Source: Fusobacteria bacterium ZRK30 (GTDB taxonomy: Bacteria > Fusobacteriota > Fusobacteriia > Fusobacteriales > Fusobacteriaceae). From it: 64,000 nt of DNA. Below the pieces are notes generated by a model. That model ran no database searches. It was not told the DNA's origin and was given only the letters and a program-made list of their open reading frames with translations. Made by a program: the position numbers and the translations under genes. Position 1 is the first letter of the stretch. Every line of letters starts with the position of its first letter. Shown here piece by piece: positions 51,932 to 61,028 of this stretch. The stretch spans positions 1,674,001 to 1,738,000 of the forward strand of contig CP102405.1 of NCBI GenBank assembly GCA_024628785.1, read 5' to 3'.

Positions 51932-53044
51932 TTATGCAAAATTATCATAAAAGATATCTCTTATACCATTATGATTGAGAATGTTATTACAAGCCCCAAT
52001 CATCCCCGGACTTCCACACAGAAACCCTTCCCTATGTTTAGAAGGATCAATTTTAGTTTTTAAATATTTGTCCAAAACATCAGTGATTAAGCCTTTTTCA
52101 CCATCCCAATCCTCATCAGGCGGACAATTTGATAACGCAGGAATAAAGTGAAAGTTGGGCCATTTTTTTTCCATCTCCTGGAATTCTTTAAGTAAAAATA
52201 GATCTTTTGTAGTTCTGGCTCCAAAAAAATACCAAACTTCTCTGTCAATTTCTCCTTTTTCCAACATGTCATGGAACATAGACTTAAATGGAGCCATCCC
52301 AGATCCCCCGGCAATACAAACCATGGTAGAGTTACAGTCTGATTTTTCGAATTTACCAAAGGGTCCTATTAATTTTAATTCATCTCCTACTTTCATATAA
52401 TTATGAACCCATGTGGTAGCTATTCCATCTGGAATCAGCCGAATTAACATGGCAATCTTATTTTTTTCCGAAGGTTTAGAAGAAATAGAATAAGCCCTTT
52501 GAGTGTATTCTTTTATTTTTCCATATGGAGGAACAACTAATTGAATATATCTTCCAGAAACAAAATCTATAGATTCATCTCCTATAGATACGATAACTTC
52601 TTTAATGTCATAGGTTAGATCATTGATCTCTTCAACAACACCGGAAAATTCTTTTGCATTGAATAATTCTTCCGGGATATACATATCCAGGTTTTTTTTG
52701 ACCTTAATCTGGCACGCTAACCTTGTATTTTTATCGATCTCTTCATCGGTTAGATAGGGTTTTTCAGTGGGAAGGACAGGTCCTATATCTGTGGGAATTT
52801 CACATTTACAGGATCCACAGCTCCCCCTTCCTCCACAGGCAGAAGGAATAAAAATTCCTTCTGAAGATAAAGTTGTTAGGAGTTTATCCCCTCCTTTTAT
52901 ATTTATCACTTTTTTACCTTTATTAATATTAATTTCTACGTCTCCATAGTCATTGAGATGTTTGTCTAATATAGAGATAACAAGAGCAAGCAAGGCCGCA
53001 AGAAGTGCAACGATAATTGGTGCAATTAAAAATTCCATAAACAC
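51932..53044 (-). CDS. nqrF: Na+-translocating NADH:quinone reductase-type subunit F
   Basis: This is the NADH dehydrogenase subunit that feeds electrons into the complex. It has 370 residues, slightly shorter than the usual 407. One N-terminal membrane helix (APIIVALLAALLALVISI) is followed by a 2Fe-2S ferredoxin domain (CGGRGSCGSC and, later, LACQIKV), an FAD-binding domain (QRAYSISSKP), and an NADH domain (VCIAGGSGMAPFKSM, GFLCGSPGMIGA). This fold is specific for NqrF and is absent from Rnf complexes. It is the last gene of the nqrBCDEF operon. Confidence 0.95.
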   Translation of the reverse strand: MFMEFLIAPIIVALLAALLALVISILDKHLNDYGDVEININKGKKVINIKGGDKLLTTLSSEGIFIPSACGGRGSCGSCKCEIPTDIGPVLPTEKPYLTDEEIDKNTRLACQIKVKKNLDMYIPEELFNAKEFSGVVEEINDLTYDIKEVIVSIGDESIDFVSGRYIQLVVPPYGKIKEYTQRAYSISSKPSEKNKIAMLIRLIPDGIATTWVHNYMKVGDELKLIGPFGKFEKSDCNSTMVCIAGGSGMAPFKSMFHDMLEKGEIDREVWYFFGARTTKDLFLLKEFQEMEKKWPNFHFIPALSNCPPDEDWDGEKGLITDVLDKYLKTKIDPSKHREGFLCGSPGMIGACNNILNHNGIRDIFYDNFA

Positions 53045-53053
53045 TCCCTCCTT

Positions 53054-53647
53054 TTACTGAACTATAAGCATACCGGAAAAACCTATAAATGCCATGGCCA
53101 TGAATCCAATTGTTATGAGTGTTATTCCTGCTCCCTTTAAACCTTCAGGAACAGGAGCTTTTAAAACTTTTTTTTGTATGGCTGCTAAAGAAACGATAGC
53201 AAGCCACCACCCCAGACCGGAACCAAGGGCAAAAACAAGACTCTGTATAAATGAGTAACCTCTAATCTCCATAAATAACGCCACTCCTAAAATAGCACAA
53301 TTAACAGTTATTAATGGTAAGAAAATACCTAAAGCCATATAAAGAGCAGGAGAAAAACGATCGATAACCATTTCTAAAACCTGTACAGTAGCAGCAATAA
53401 TTATGATAAAAACAATAAACCTAAGATATAAAAGATCAAAAGGTATTAATATGAATCTATATACAACCCAGTTTATAGCCGTTGTAATAGTCAGAACTGC
53501 AGTAACAGACATTCCAAGACCGTTGGCAGAATCCATATCTTTAGATATTGATATAAAGCTGCACATCCCTAGGAAGTTAGCTAATAAAATATTACTGGTA
53601 AATATTGAAGCAAATAACAAAACTAATGGATTAATATCTGGTGCCAT
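53054..53647 (-). CDS. nqrE: NADH:quinone reductase-type subunit E
   Basis: An integral membrane subunit of 197 residues and six helices, homologous to RnfA. Together with NqrD it carries the symmetric Cys motifs that hold a 2Fe-2S cluster between them: NILLANFLGMCSF and ITVNCAILGVALF. The start follows a good ribosome site. It lies 9 bp upstream of nqrF. Confidence 0.93.
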   Translation of the reverse strand: MAPDINPLVLLFASIFTSNILLANFLGMCSFISISKDMDSANGLGMSVTAVLTITTAINWVVYRFILIPFDLLYLRFIVFIIIIAATVQVLEMVIDRFSPALYMALGIFLPLITVNCAILGVALFMEIRGYSFIQSLVFALGSGLGWWLAIVSLAAIQKKVLKAPVPEGLKGAGITLITIGFMAMAFIGFSGMLIVQ

Positions 53648-53657
53648 GTAAAACCTC

Positions 53658-54263
53658 CTATTTTGAACTTTCTTTTGAAAGTTTGATGTTATTAATTATC
53701 CAAATAACGACCCCTAAGATAAAAAATGCACTTGGAGCCATAATCATTATTGTCCAGGTTTGAAATCCTTCTGGCATGATCTGTATCCCAAATAGCGAGC
53801 CAAAACCAAATAATTCCCGGATAAAAGCTATAGCCATCAGGACCCACATATATCCTATCCCTGTTGTTATCCCATCCCAAAGAGAGATCAGCGGCTTATT
53901 TGATTGGGCAAAAGCTTCTGCTCTCCCCATGATAATGCAGTTGGTGATGATCAAACCTACATAGGGCCCCAGAGATTTACTGATGGCCGGTAAATAAGCT
54001 CTTAACAGTAAATCTACTATAATTACAAAGAAAGAAATTATAAGGGTCTGTATGATCATACGAACTTTACCGGGGATGAGGTGTTTTATGCTGGATACAG
54101 TAAAATTAGTCAATCCAGCAACAAACACTACAGAAACAGTCATTATAAATGTATTTGTTAAACTATTAGTAACTGCCAATGTCGAGCAAATCCCAAGGAT
54201 TTGAACAAAAACAGGGTTATTATCCCATAAATTTTCTCTAAAGATACCTTTATATTTATTCAT
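53658..54263 (-). CDS. nqrD: NADH:quinone reductase-type subunit D
   Basis: An integral membrane subunit of 201 residues and about six helices, homologous to RnfE. Cys motifs for the shared cluster are VQILGICSTLAVT and IITNCIIMGRAEAF. The start overlaps the end of nqrC by 8 bases, and nqrE follows 10 bp downstream. Confidence 0.93.
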   Translation of the reverse strand: MNKYKGIFRENLWDNNPVFVQILGICSTLAVTNSLTNTFIMTVSVVFVAGLTNFTVSSIKHLIPGKVRMIIQTLIISFFVIIVDLLLRAYLPAISKSLGPYVGLIITNCIIMGRAEAFAQSNKPLISLWDGITTGIGYMWVLMAIAFIRELFGFGSLFGIQIMPEGFQTWTIMIMAPSAFFILGVVIWIINNIKLSKESSK

Positions 54264-54858
54264 TCCCTGCCTCCTCTCTCAGACTTTTTATCTTTTGATT
54301 TATCATAACTTCTATAGAATGGCTGGTTCTGGTAGCTCCAACAATGCCATCTACGATTCCATCATTAGAATTATAATTCCCGTCTCCACTCCCCTGTACC
54401 ACTTTAATTTTATCTTTATTAATAGTCTCCCCCTGAAATTGCTTCAAAAACCACTCCTCTTCAATACGTCCTCCTAAACCAGGAGTTTCATTATGTGAGA
54501 TAATATCTATCCCTTTTATAGTTTTTAAATTTTTTTCCATGGCGATAATCCCATTTACTGTACCCCAGAGAGCTTTGCCGGAAAATTTGCTGACCAGTAT
54601 ATCTTTTCCATCAATTTTTGCTGTCATAATTTCATCGGTAGGAAGTTCTAAATTAAAGACCGATTTAAATTGTTCCTGAACCTCACGATCTTTAGGTTTT
54701 ATACCAACGGCTTTTAAGATAGAGGAAATTTCATAATTTCTCTTATATTCAGAGACTCTATTTTTAGTCACAATATGGGTTAAAGCCAGGAAAAACACAA
54801 GTATAAAAGTAATAACAAATGAAAAAACAGCAGTATAGGTCATTGAATTTTTTTCCAT
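54256..54858 (-). CDS. nqrC: NADH:quinone reductase-type subunit C
   Basis: A covalent-flavin subunit of 200 residues (usual NqrC about 257). One N-terminal helix (TAVFSFVITFILVFFLALTH) is followed by an outward-facing domain. The flavin attachment site is GIVGATRTSHS, in which the Thr receives FMN from the ApbE transferase. The region HNETPGLGGRIEEEWF is typical for the FMN-binding domain. The start directly follows the nqrB stop. Confidence 0.92.
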   Translation of the reverse strand: MEKNSMTYTAVFSFVITFILVFFLALTHIVTKNRVSEYKRNYEISSILKAVGIKPKDREVQEQFKSVFNLELPTDEIMTAKIDGKDILVSKFSGKALWGTVNGIIAMEKNLKTIKGIDIISHNETPGLGGRIEEEWFLKQFQGETINKDKIKVVQGSGDGNYNSNDGIVDGIVGATRTSHSIEVMINQKIKSLREEAGNE

Positions 54859-55746
54859 CTATTTCACCCCTTTTAATTTCAACTTTAATTTCCCAATAGT
54901 TTCATCAAACAATGGAGCAAACATATTCCCTAATAAAATGGCATAACTGGTTCCTTCATTAAAAAGAGAATAAGTTCTAATTAGCGATGTACAAACCCCA
55001 ATGAGTAGTCCGTATAAAATTAATGAATTATTTTTTTTAGGTGAAGACACAGGATCCGTAACCATAAATACAGCAATAAACAAAATACTACCAGAGAATA
55101 GACTATAAATAGGGTTAGCTCCTCCTAAATTCATAAAATAGAGGATAGATTGCATAATTAAAAATCCAATTATTGTAGAAATAGATGATTTATAACTTGC
55201 GGTTTTAGTATACAGTAAATAGATAAAAGCAATTAAAATAAGTATTATAGACCCTTCTCCAATAGATCCACTTTTAAAACCCGTAAACAAATTTAAAAGT
55301 GAAGGCAGTTCACCATCTTTCAATATTTCCAGGGGAGTTGCCCCTGCAAAACCATCAAGACCTCTCGGGTTTAACCACTGATTGACTGTATTTGGAAAAG
55401 AAATATAAATAAATAACCTTCCTACAATGGCCGGATTAAAAATATTTCTTCCAAAACCGCCATAAACCATCTTTCCAAGAGAAATTCCAAATATAATACC
55501 AATTCCCACAATCCACAAGGGAACTAAGGGGGGCATAGACAGGGCATAGAGGGTACAGGAGACCAGAACGGCTTCACTTACTTTCTTCTTTGCTTTTCGA
55601 ACAAACAACCATTCGGTGAATATACCTAAGGTAAAAGTAACAATAAAAATTCCTATACTTTTAAAACCATATAAAAATATTGAAAAAACTAAAAGAGGGG
55701 TAAGAGAAATTAAAACTTTTCTCATAACTGCTTGTTTTTGAAACAT
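54859..55746 (-). CDS. nqrB: NADH:quinone reductase-type subunit B
   Basis: An integral membrane subunit with a second covalent FMN; the attachment Thr is in GLDGFAGATPLE. It has 295 residues, well below the 410 of NqrB in vibrios and nearer to RnfD (about 320-350). GGFGRNIFNPAIVGR and VFMVTDPVSSP are the family's conserved loops. It is the first gene of the operon. No nqrA gene is found upstream, where the divergent lipB lies. The shortened protein may lack the N-terminal extension that contacts NqrA in known enzymes; this is inference. Confidence 0.9.
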   Translation of the reverse strand: MFQKQAVMRKVLISLTPLLVFSIFLYGFKSIGIFIVTFTLGIFTEWLFVRKAKKKVSEAVLVSCTLYALSMPPLVPLWIVGIGIIFGISLGKMVYGGFGRNIFNPAIVGRLFIYISFPNTVNQWLNPRGLDGFAGATPLEILKDGELPSLLNLFTGFKSGSIGEGSIILILIAFIYLLYTKTASYKSSISTIIGFLIMQSILYFMNLGGANPIYSLFSGSILFIAVFMVTDPVSSPKKNNSLILYGLLIGVCTSLIRTYSLFNEGTSYAILLGNMFAPLFDETIGKLKLKLKGVK

Positions 55747-55992
55747 ATCTGTAACCTCCAGAGTAAATTATTTTTCTTACACCAACAATACTCAAATAAT
55801 CAGATGAAAATAAAAGTGTATTTATCCGAGTAAAAAAAGAAATCCAGGTAAGAAATCTGTATGATATATAATACCAACTTTTAAAAGAAGTCCTCTAAAA
55901 TACAGAAATTAATTGTTCTGATTAAAGGAAATTCCCAGCTAACTGTAAATAAGATAACTATATATTTTGTTTTATTATATATGAGGGGGACT

Positions 55993-56622
55993 ATGGTGGA
56001 AATACATGATTTAGGATTGACTACCTATGAAAAGGGACAAAAAAAACAAGAAGAAATTTATGAATATGTACTAAATAATAAGAAAATAGACGGAGTTTTA
56101 ATCTTTTTAGAAGTGGTCCCGGTGATTACCACTGCTTATTCTTCAGAGAAGGAGGAAGTGATATTTTCAGAAGAAACACTAAATGAAAAGGGAATAAAAT
56201 GTATAAAAGTAAATAGAGGCGGGAAAACAACTCTTCACGGACCGGGGCAGTTGATCTGCTACCCTGTTTTAAATTTGGAAAAATTTGGAAAAGATCTACA
56301 TAAATACTTACGAAATTTAGAAAAGGTAGTAATTAATATTTTAAAAGAGTTAGATATTGACAGTGGCAGAAAGAATAAATACACAGGGGTCTGGATAGGG
56401 GAAGAAAAAATTTGTGCCATGGGTATCCATGTAAAAAAATGGATAACAACCCACGGAATTGCCCTAAACAATGATATTGATCTAAATCTATTTGATTCAA
56501 TAATTCCTTGTGGGATAAAGGAAGCCGGTGTAACTTCTATTAAAAATTTGAATATAGAAGTAGAAATGAGTGTTTTAAAAGAAAAATTTATAGAAAATTT
56601 TATAAAAGTTTTCTATCCTTAA
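55993..56622 (+). CDS. lipB: Octanoyl transferase
   Basis: It transfers octanoyl groups from acyl carrier protein to lipoyl domains, the first step of lipoate synthesis. It has about 209 residues. RGGKTTLHGPGQLICYP is the family signature, KICAMGIHVKKWITTHGIAL holds the catalytic Lys, and SIIPCGIKEAGVTS the catalytic Cys. I start at ATG 55993 because GAGGGGG at 55984 serves as the ribosome site; GTG at 55996 is an alternative. lipA and the pyruvate dehydrogenase genes follow, a logical grouping. The assignment is firm. Confidence 0.93.
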   Translation: MVEIHDLGLTTYEKGQKKQEEIYEYVLNNKKIDGVLIFLEVVPVITTAYSSEKEEVIFSEETLNEKGIKCIKVNRGGKTTLHGPGQLICYPVLNLEKFGKDLHKYLRNLEKVVINILKELDIDSGRKNKYTGVWIGEEKICAMGIHVKKWITTHGIALNNDIDLNLFDSIIPCGIKEAGVTSIKNLNIEVEMSVLKEKFIENFIKVFYP

Positions 56623-56735
56623 GGAAATAGAGTCTTATAAAAGTATAGATTTAAAATGACATTTAAAAAATTTTATGAGCAAAATATAAAGAACAATTTA
56701 GTTTTTATTAAATAAACATCTAATAGGAGGGGGAA

Positions 56736-57599
56736 ATGAATAAACCTGAATGGATTAGTAAAAAATTTTATAAAGATAATGAAATTGAAAAACTTTTAGA
56801 TAAAAATTTATTAAATTCTGTCTGTGAAGCAGCTAACTGCCCCAACAAATGGGAGTGTTTTAGGAAAAAAACAGCAACATTTATGATTTTAGGAAATAAG
56901 TGCACCAGAGGCTGCAGATTTTGTGCTGTAGATAAAGATATTGGAGGAGAGAACCTAAATTCAAATGAACCCATAAAAATAGCAGAAGTAGTAAAGAAGA
57001 TAGGATTAAAACATGTTGTAATAACTTCTGTGACCAGAGATGATTTAAAAGATCAAGGGGCCGCACATTTTAAGAAAACTATAGAGGAGATAAGGAAAAT
57101 ATCAGATGCTACTATCGAGGTTTTAATCCCTGATTTTAATGGAAAAAAAGAACTAATAGATATAGTTATAGATGCTAAACCAGATGTAATCAATCACAAC
57201 ATAGAAACAGTAGAAAATCTCCATAAAAAGATAAAGCCCATAGGAAGCTATGAAACTTCAATAGAACTCCTTAACTATGTTAAGGAAAGGGATAAAAACA
57301 TAATAACCAAAAGCGGCATAATGTTAGGGTTTGGAGAGACTATAGATGAATTAGCTGATTCTGTAGAGGATTTAAAGGATATAAGTTGTGACATACTGAC
57401 AATAGGGCAGTATCTGCGCCCCAGTGAGAAACATATAAAAGTTTCTGAGTATATAACAGATGAAAAATTTATTATGTATAAGAGACTGGCTTTAAAAATC
57501 GGTATACCAGTTGTTGAAAGCGGAAGATTTATAAGGAGCTCTTATAATGCCATAGATAGTATAAAAAAATTAATGAATAAGATCAAGGGGGAGTTATGA
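56736..57599 (+). CDS. lipA: Lipoyl synthase
   Basis: A radical-SAM enzyme that inserts two sulfurs into octanoyl groups. It has 287 residues, the family length. The auxiliary cluster motif is CEAANCPNKWEC, the radical-SAM motif CTRGCRFC, and the C-terminal serine is in GRFIRSSYNA. GGAGG precedes the ATG. The stop overlaps the pdhA start by four bases, so lipoate synthesis is coupled to the enzyme that needs it. Confidence 0.96.
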   Translation: MNKPEWISKKFYKDNEIEKLLDKNLLNSVCEAANCPNKWECFRKKTATFMILGNKCTRGCRFCAVDKDIGGENLNSNEPIKIAEVVKKIGLKHVVITSVTRDDLKDQGAAHFKKTIEEIRKISDATIEVLIPDFNGKKELIDIVIDAKPDVINHNIETVENLHKKIKPIGSYETSIELLNYVKERDKNIITKSGIMLGFGETIDELADSVEDLKDISCDILTIGQYLRPSEKHIKVSEYITDEKFIMYKRLALKIGIPVVESGRFIRSSYNAIDSIKKLMNKIKGEL

Positions 57600-58678
57600 T
57601 TTTTGAAAACCACAATCCTTTAGAAGGAAAAGTATTCCAAATATTAGATAAAACCGGAAAAGTAGTAAATGAAAAATATTATAAGGATATAGATAAAGAT
57701 ATGCTCTTGAAAATGTACAGGTGTATGGTTTTATCTAGAATCCAGGATGAATGGGCACTGAAGTTCCAGAGACAGGGGAGAATGTTAACTTTTGCTCCTA
57801 CACTGGGTCAGGAAGGTTTACAGGTGGCATCTATGGCAGCGTGCAGAGAGGACGATTGGTTAGTTCCTGCTTTTAGAAGTAATGCTGCCTGGTTATATAA
57901 GGGATTACCTATGAAAAATATCTTCTTATACTGGTGTGGAAATGAAATGGGAAGCAAAATTCCGGACCATATAAATATGCTGCCTATTGTAGTGCCAATC
58001 GGGACTCAGTTTAATCATGCAACTGGAGTTGGAATGTCATTTAGATATACTAAAGAGGATAAAGTAGTAGTAACTTATATAGGAGACGGTGGGACTTCCG
58101 AAGGGGAATTTTACGAAGGAATAAATTTTGCAGGAGTAATGAATGCTCCGGTAATATTCATTATCCAGAATAACCAGTTTGCCATAAGTACCAGCGTAAA
58201 GTCCCAGACAAAAGCAAAAACCTTGGCTCAAAAAGGAATTGCAGCAGGAATTCCATCTATAAAAGTTGACGGAAATGACATCTTTGCAATGTATTTTGCT
58301 ACAAAAGAAGCTGTAGAGAATGCAAGATCAGGAAATGGACCAAGTCTGATTGAAGCAGTAACCTACAGGCAGGGCCCCCATACAACGGCAGATGATCCCA
58401 CTATCTATAGAAGTGAGGAAGAGCATCTAGAGGGGATGTCTAAAGATCCTATTATCAGAACTAAAAACTTTTTGATAGAAAAAGGTATTTTGACTGAAAA
58501 AGACGAGGAAAAAATCAGAGAGGAATGTAAAAAAACAGTGTTTGAAGAGTTTGAAAAGGCTGATCAGGAAAATATAACTCCACTGGAAGATATTTTTAAA
58601 TATACCTATAAAGAGATGACAGAAAATTTAAAGGAACAATATGAGGAAGCTAAAAAACTGGAAGGGGGGAAAAATTAA
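57596..58678 (+). CDS. pdhA: Pyruvate dehydrogenase E1 alpha subunit
   Basis: The thiamine-diphosphate-dependent decarboxylase subunit of pyruvate dehydrogenase, 360 residues. The ThDP motif is VTYIGDGGTSEGEFYEGINF followed by the N-N of IIQNNQFAIS. The N-terminal segment QRQGRMLTFAPTLGQEGLQV and the phosphorylation-loop region YRQGPHTTADDPTIY match bacterial PdhA rather than acetoin dehydrogenase. The start overlaps the lipA stop, and the end overlaps pdhB by one base. Confidence 0.93.
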   Translation: MIFENHNPLEGKVFQILDKTGKVVNEKYYKDIDKDMLLKMYRCMVLSRIQDEWALKFQRQGRMLTFAPTLGQEGLQVASMAACREDDWLVPAFRSNAAWLYKGLPMKNIFLYWCGNEMGSKIPDHINMLPIVVPIGTQFNHATGVGMSFRYTKEDKVVVTYIGDGGTSEGEFYEGINFAGVMNAPVIFIIQNNQFAISTSVKSQTKAKTLAQKGIAAGIPSIKVDGNDIFAMYFATKEAVENARSGNGPSLIEAVTYRQGPHTTADDPTIYRSEEEHLEGMSKDPIIRTKNFLIEKGILTEKDEEKIREECKKTVFEEFEKADQENITPLEDIFKYTYKEMTENLKEQYEEAKKLEGGKN

Positions 58679-59655
58679 TGGGGGCTTTAAATAATATAGA
58701 GGCATTGAATCAGGCTTTGGATCAAATGATGGAAAAAGATGAAAAAATAGTTATCTATGGGGAAGATGCAGGTTTTGAAGGAGGAGTATTCAGGGCAACA
58801 AAAGGTCTACAGGCCAAGTATGGAAAGGACAGATGTTTCGACTCCCCTCTGACAGAGGCAGCCATAATAGGAACAGGAATAGGAATGGCAATAAACGGGA
58901 TGAAACCGGTTTTAGAAATACAGTTTCAAGGGTTTCTATTCCCCGGATTAAACCAACTGTTGGTCCATGGAGCCAGATTTAGGAATAGAAGCAGGGGGAG
59001 GTTTACAGTACCAATGGTTGTAAGGATGCCATATGGAGGTGGAATAAGAGCTCTGGAACATCATTCTGAAAGTATAGAAGCAATCTTAGCTCATACACCG
59101 GGGTTAAAAGTTGTGATACCATCAAATCCCTATGATACAAAGGGATTGATGATCTCGGCAATTAAAGATCCTGATCCGGTTGTTTTTTTGGAACCAAAGA
59201 GGATATATAGAGCTTTTAAACAGGAAGTTCCGGAAGAACTCTATGAAGTTCCTATTGGGAAAGCAAGAATTTTAAAAGAGGGAAATGATATTACTGTAGT
59301 CGGATGGGGAGCAATGATCCCGGAGATACAATCAGCAGTAAAGGATTTAGAAGAAGAGGGGATAAGTGTAGAGTTGATTGATTTAAGAACTATTTCCCCA
59401 ATTGATAAAGAAGCAATAGAAAACTCTGTGAAGAAAACAGGACGATTTTTAGTTGTTCATGAAGCGGTAAAATCATTTGGTGTAGGAGCAGAATTAATTT
59501 CAATAGTAAATGAAAAAGCTTTTTTACACTTAGAGTGTCCTCCTACCAGATTAACGGGATATGATATTACAATACCATTGGCAAAGGGAGAGGGATACTT
59601 TATGATTAATCCGGAAAAAATTAAATCAAAGGTAAAAGAACTTATAAATTATTAA
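58678..59655 (+). CDS. pdhB: Pyruvate dehydrogenase E1 beta subunit
   Basis: Completes the E1 heterotetramer; 325 residues. The N-terminal ThDP-contacting part (EDAGFEGGVFRATKGL, TEAAIIGTGIGMAING) and the transketolase C-domain (VVGWGAMIPEIQSAVKDLEE, HEAVKSFGVGAEL) are complete. It is followed directly by a dispersed repeat and then pdhC. Confidence 0.95.
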   Translation: MGALNNIEALNQALDQMMEKDEKIVIYGEDAGFEGGVFRATKGLQAKYGKDRCFDSPLTEAAIIGTGIGMAINGMKPVLEIQFQGFLFPGLNQLLVHGARFRNRSRGRFTVPMVVRMPYGGGIRALEHHSESIEAILAHTPGLKVVIPSNPYDTKGLMISAIKDPDPVVFLEPKRIYRAFKQEVPEELYEVPIGKARILKEGNDITVVGWGAMIPEIQSAVKDLEEEGISVELIDLRTISPIDKEAIENSVKKTGRFLVVHEAVKSFGVGAELISIVNEKAFLHLECPPTRLTGYDITIPLAKGEGYFMINPEKIKSKVKELINY

Positions 59656-59745
59656 AAAGGAACGTGACGTTCCATCCAGATGAGTATAATCTAGGGAATA
59701 TAAACTTTATTTTATTTGAATAATTTTATATCTCCTAGATATTAA
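59656..59745 (+). repeat. 3'-end repeat family, copy D (internally shortened)
   Basis: It starts GGAACGTGACGTTCCATCC just after the pdhB stop and ends ATATCTCCTAGATATT. Both ends match copies A and B, while the centre is shorter and diverged. The orientation relative to the upstream gene is the same as for copies A and B. It lies inside the pdh operon. Confidence 0.7.
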
Positions 59746-59767
59746 AAAGGAAAAAGAGGGGGAGACA

Positions 59768-61018
59768 ATGTTTGAGTTTAAATTTGCTGATATTGGAGAA
59801 GGAATCCACCAGGGAAAAGTAATAGATTGTTTTTTTAAGATTGGAGATGCGGTAGAAGAGGGAGACAGTTTATTTTTAGTAGAAACAGACAAAGTAAATG
59901 CTGAAATACCTTCACCTGCTAATGGTATAATTACGGCTATTAATTTTGAGGTAAATGATATTATCAATGTAGGTGATGTAGTCGTTGTCATCGATGACAA
60001 TAATTCTGCTAATCTTATTGAAACGGTAATAGAAGAAAAAAAAGAAGAAGCAGAGGAAGAAAAAGGAGCAAGTGTCGTAGGTGAGGTGACTGTTTCTAAT
60101 GAATTAATTCCAAGTTTTTCTACAAAAGAAAAAAAAGAGAAGATAATCCGGAAAAAATCTTTAGCAACCCCAGTAGCTAGAAGGATGGCTAAAGATTTAA
60201 AGATAGATATAAATGAAGTTAGAGGCAGCGGTTTAAATGGAAGAGTAATGAAAGATGATATCCAAAATTTCCATAACTTAAACAATAAGACAGAAGAGGT
60301 TAAAGCAGAAATAACAAAATCAATAGCTTCAGAAAGTTGTGATAATATAAGGGAAGAGATGTCAGAAGTAAGAAAAGCGATCTTTAAAGCTACCAGTATT
60401 TCAAAGAAAGAAATACCCCATACTACTCTATTTGATGATATAGACTTAGAAAAATTAGTAAAATTAAAGGAAGAATTATCAGAGGAGACAGGGATTAAAT
60501 TAACCTATATGCCATTTATAATGAAGGCAGTTTATTTAGGGATAAAGAAATATCCTATATTTAATTCCACGATAGATGGAGAAGAAATAGTTTATAAAAA
60601 ACAAGTAAATTTAGGAGTAGCAGTGGATACTGACTATGGGCTGGTAGTTCCTGTGTTAAAAGATTTATCCACTTTAAGTATTATTGAAATAAGTGAAAAA
60701 TTAAAAGATTTAGGTGATAGAGCTAAAAATAAAAAATTATCCATGAAAGATATAACAGGGGGGACATTCACTGTGAGTAATTTTGGAAAATTTGCTAGAG
60801 CAGGTACTCCTATAATTAAACATCCGGAAGTGGCTATACTAGGGGTAGGAAGAATTAATAAACAGGCTGTAATAGTCGATTCAGAAATTCAGATAAGATC
60901 AATCCTACCAATATCTCTGTCGGTAGATCACCGAATAATAGATGGAGCAGATGGGGGAAGATTCTCTGAAGAAATTAGGTCTTATCTGGAAAATCCAAAG
61001 TTATTATTACTTAGTTAG
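59768..61018 (+). CDS. pdhC: Dihydrolipoamide acetyltransferase (E2)
   Basis: The core of the complex moves the acetyl group to CoA. It has 416 residues: one lipoyl domain (1-80, with lipoyl Lys42 in LVETDKVNAE), a charged linker, a peripheral-subunit-binding domain (about 133-170: ATPVARRMAKDLKIDINEVR), and the catalytic domain ending with SVDHRIIDGADGGRF (the His and Asp of the active site). GAGGGGGA precedes the ATG. The assignment is firm; branched-chain specificity is unlikely given the pdhA/B type. Confidence 0.93.
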   Translation: MFEFKFADIGEGIHQGKVIDCFFKIGDAVEEGDSLFLVETDKVNAEIPSPANGIITAINFEVNDIINVGDVVVVIDDNNSANLIETVIEEKKEEAEEEKGASVVGEVTVSNELIPSFSTKEKKEKIIRKKSLATPVARRMAKDLKIDINEVRGSGLNGRVMKDDIQNFHNLNNKTEEVKAEITKSIASESCDNIREEMSEVRKAIFKATSISKKEIPHTTLFDDIDLEKLVKLKEELSEETGIKLTYMPFIMKAVYLGIKKYPIFNSTIDGEEIVYKKQVNLGVAVDTDYGLVVPVLKDLSTLSIIEISEKLKDLGDRAKNKKLSMKDITGGTFTVSNFGKFARAGTPIIKHPEVAILGVGRINKQAVIVDSEIQIRSILPISLSVDHRIIDGADGGRFSEEIRSYLENPKLLLLS

Positions 61019-61028
61019 GAGGGAAAAT

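Noticed and set aside
51932-55746. Rnf complex
   Set aside because: The B, C, D and E subunits have Rnf homologues, but the last gene is clearly NqrF (2Fe-2S plus FAD plus NADH domains) and rnfB/rnfC are absent.
60942-61028. Extended N-terminus for dihydrolipoamide dehydrogenase
   Set aside because: It would overlap the end of pdhC, and the family starts at the M-Y-D-L-I-V motif, which has its own strong ribosome site.
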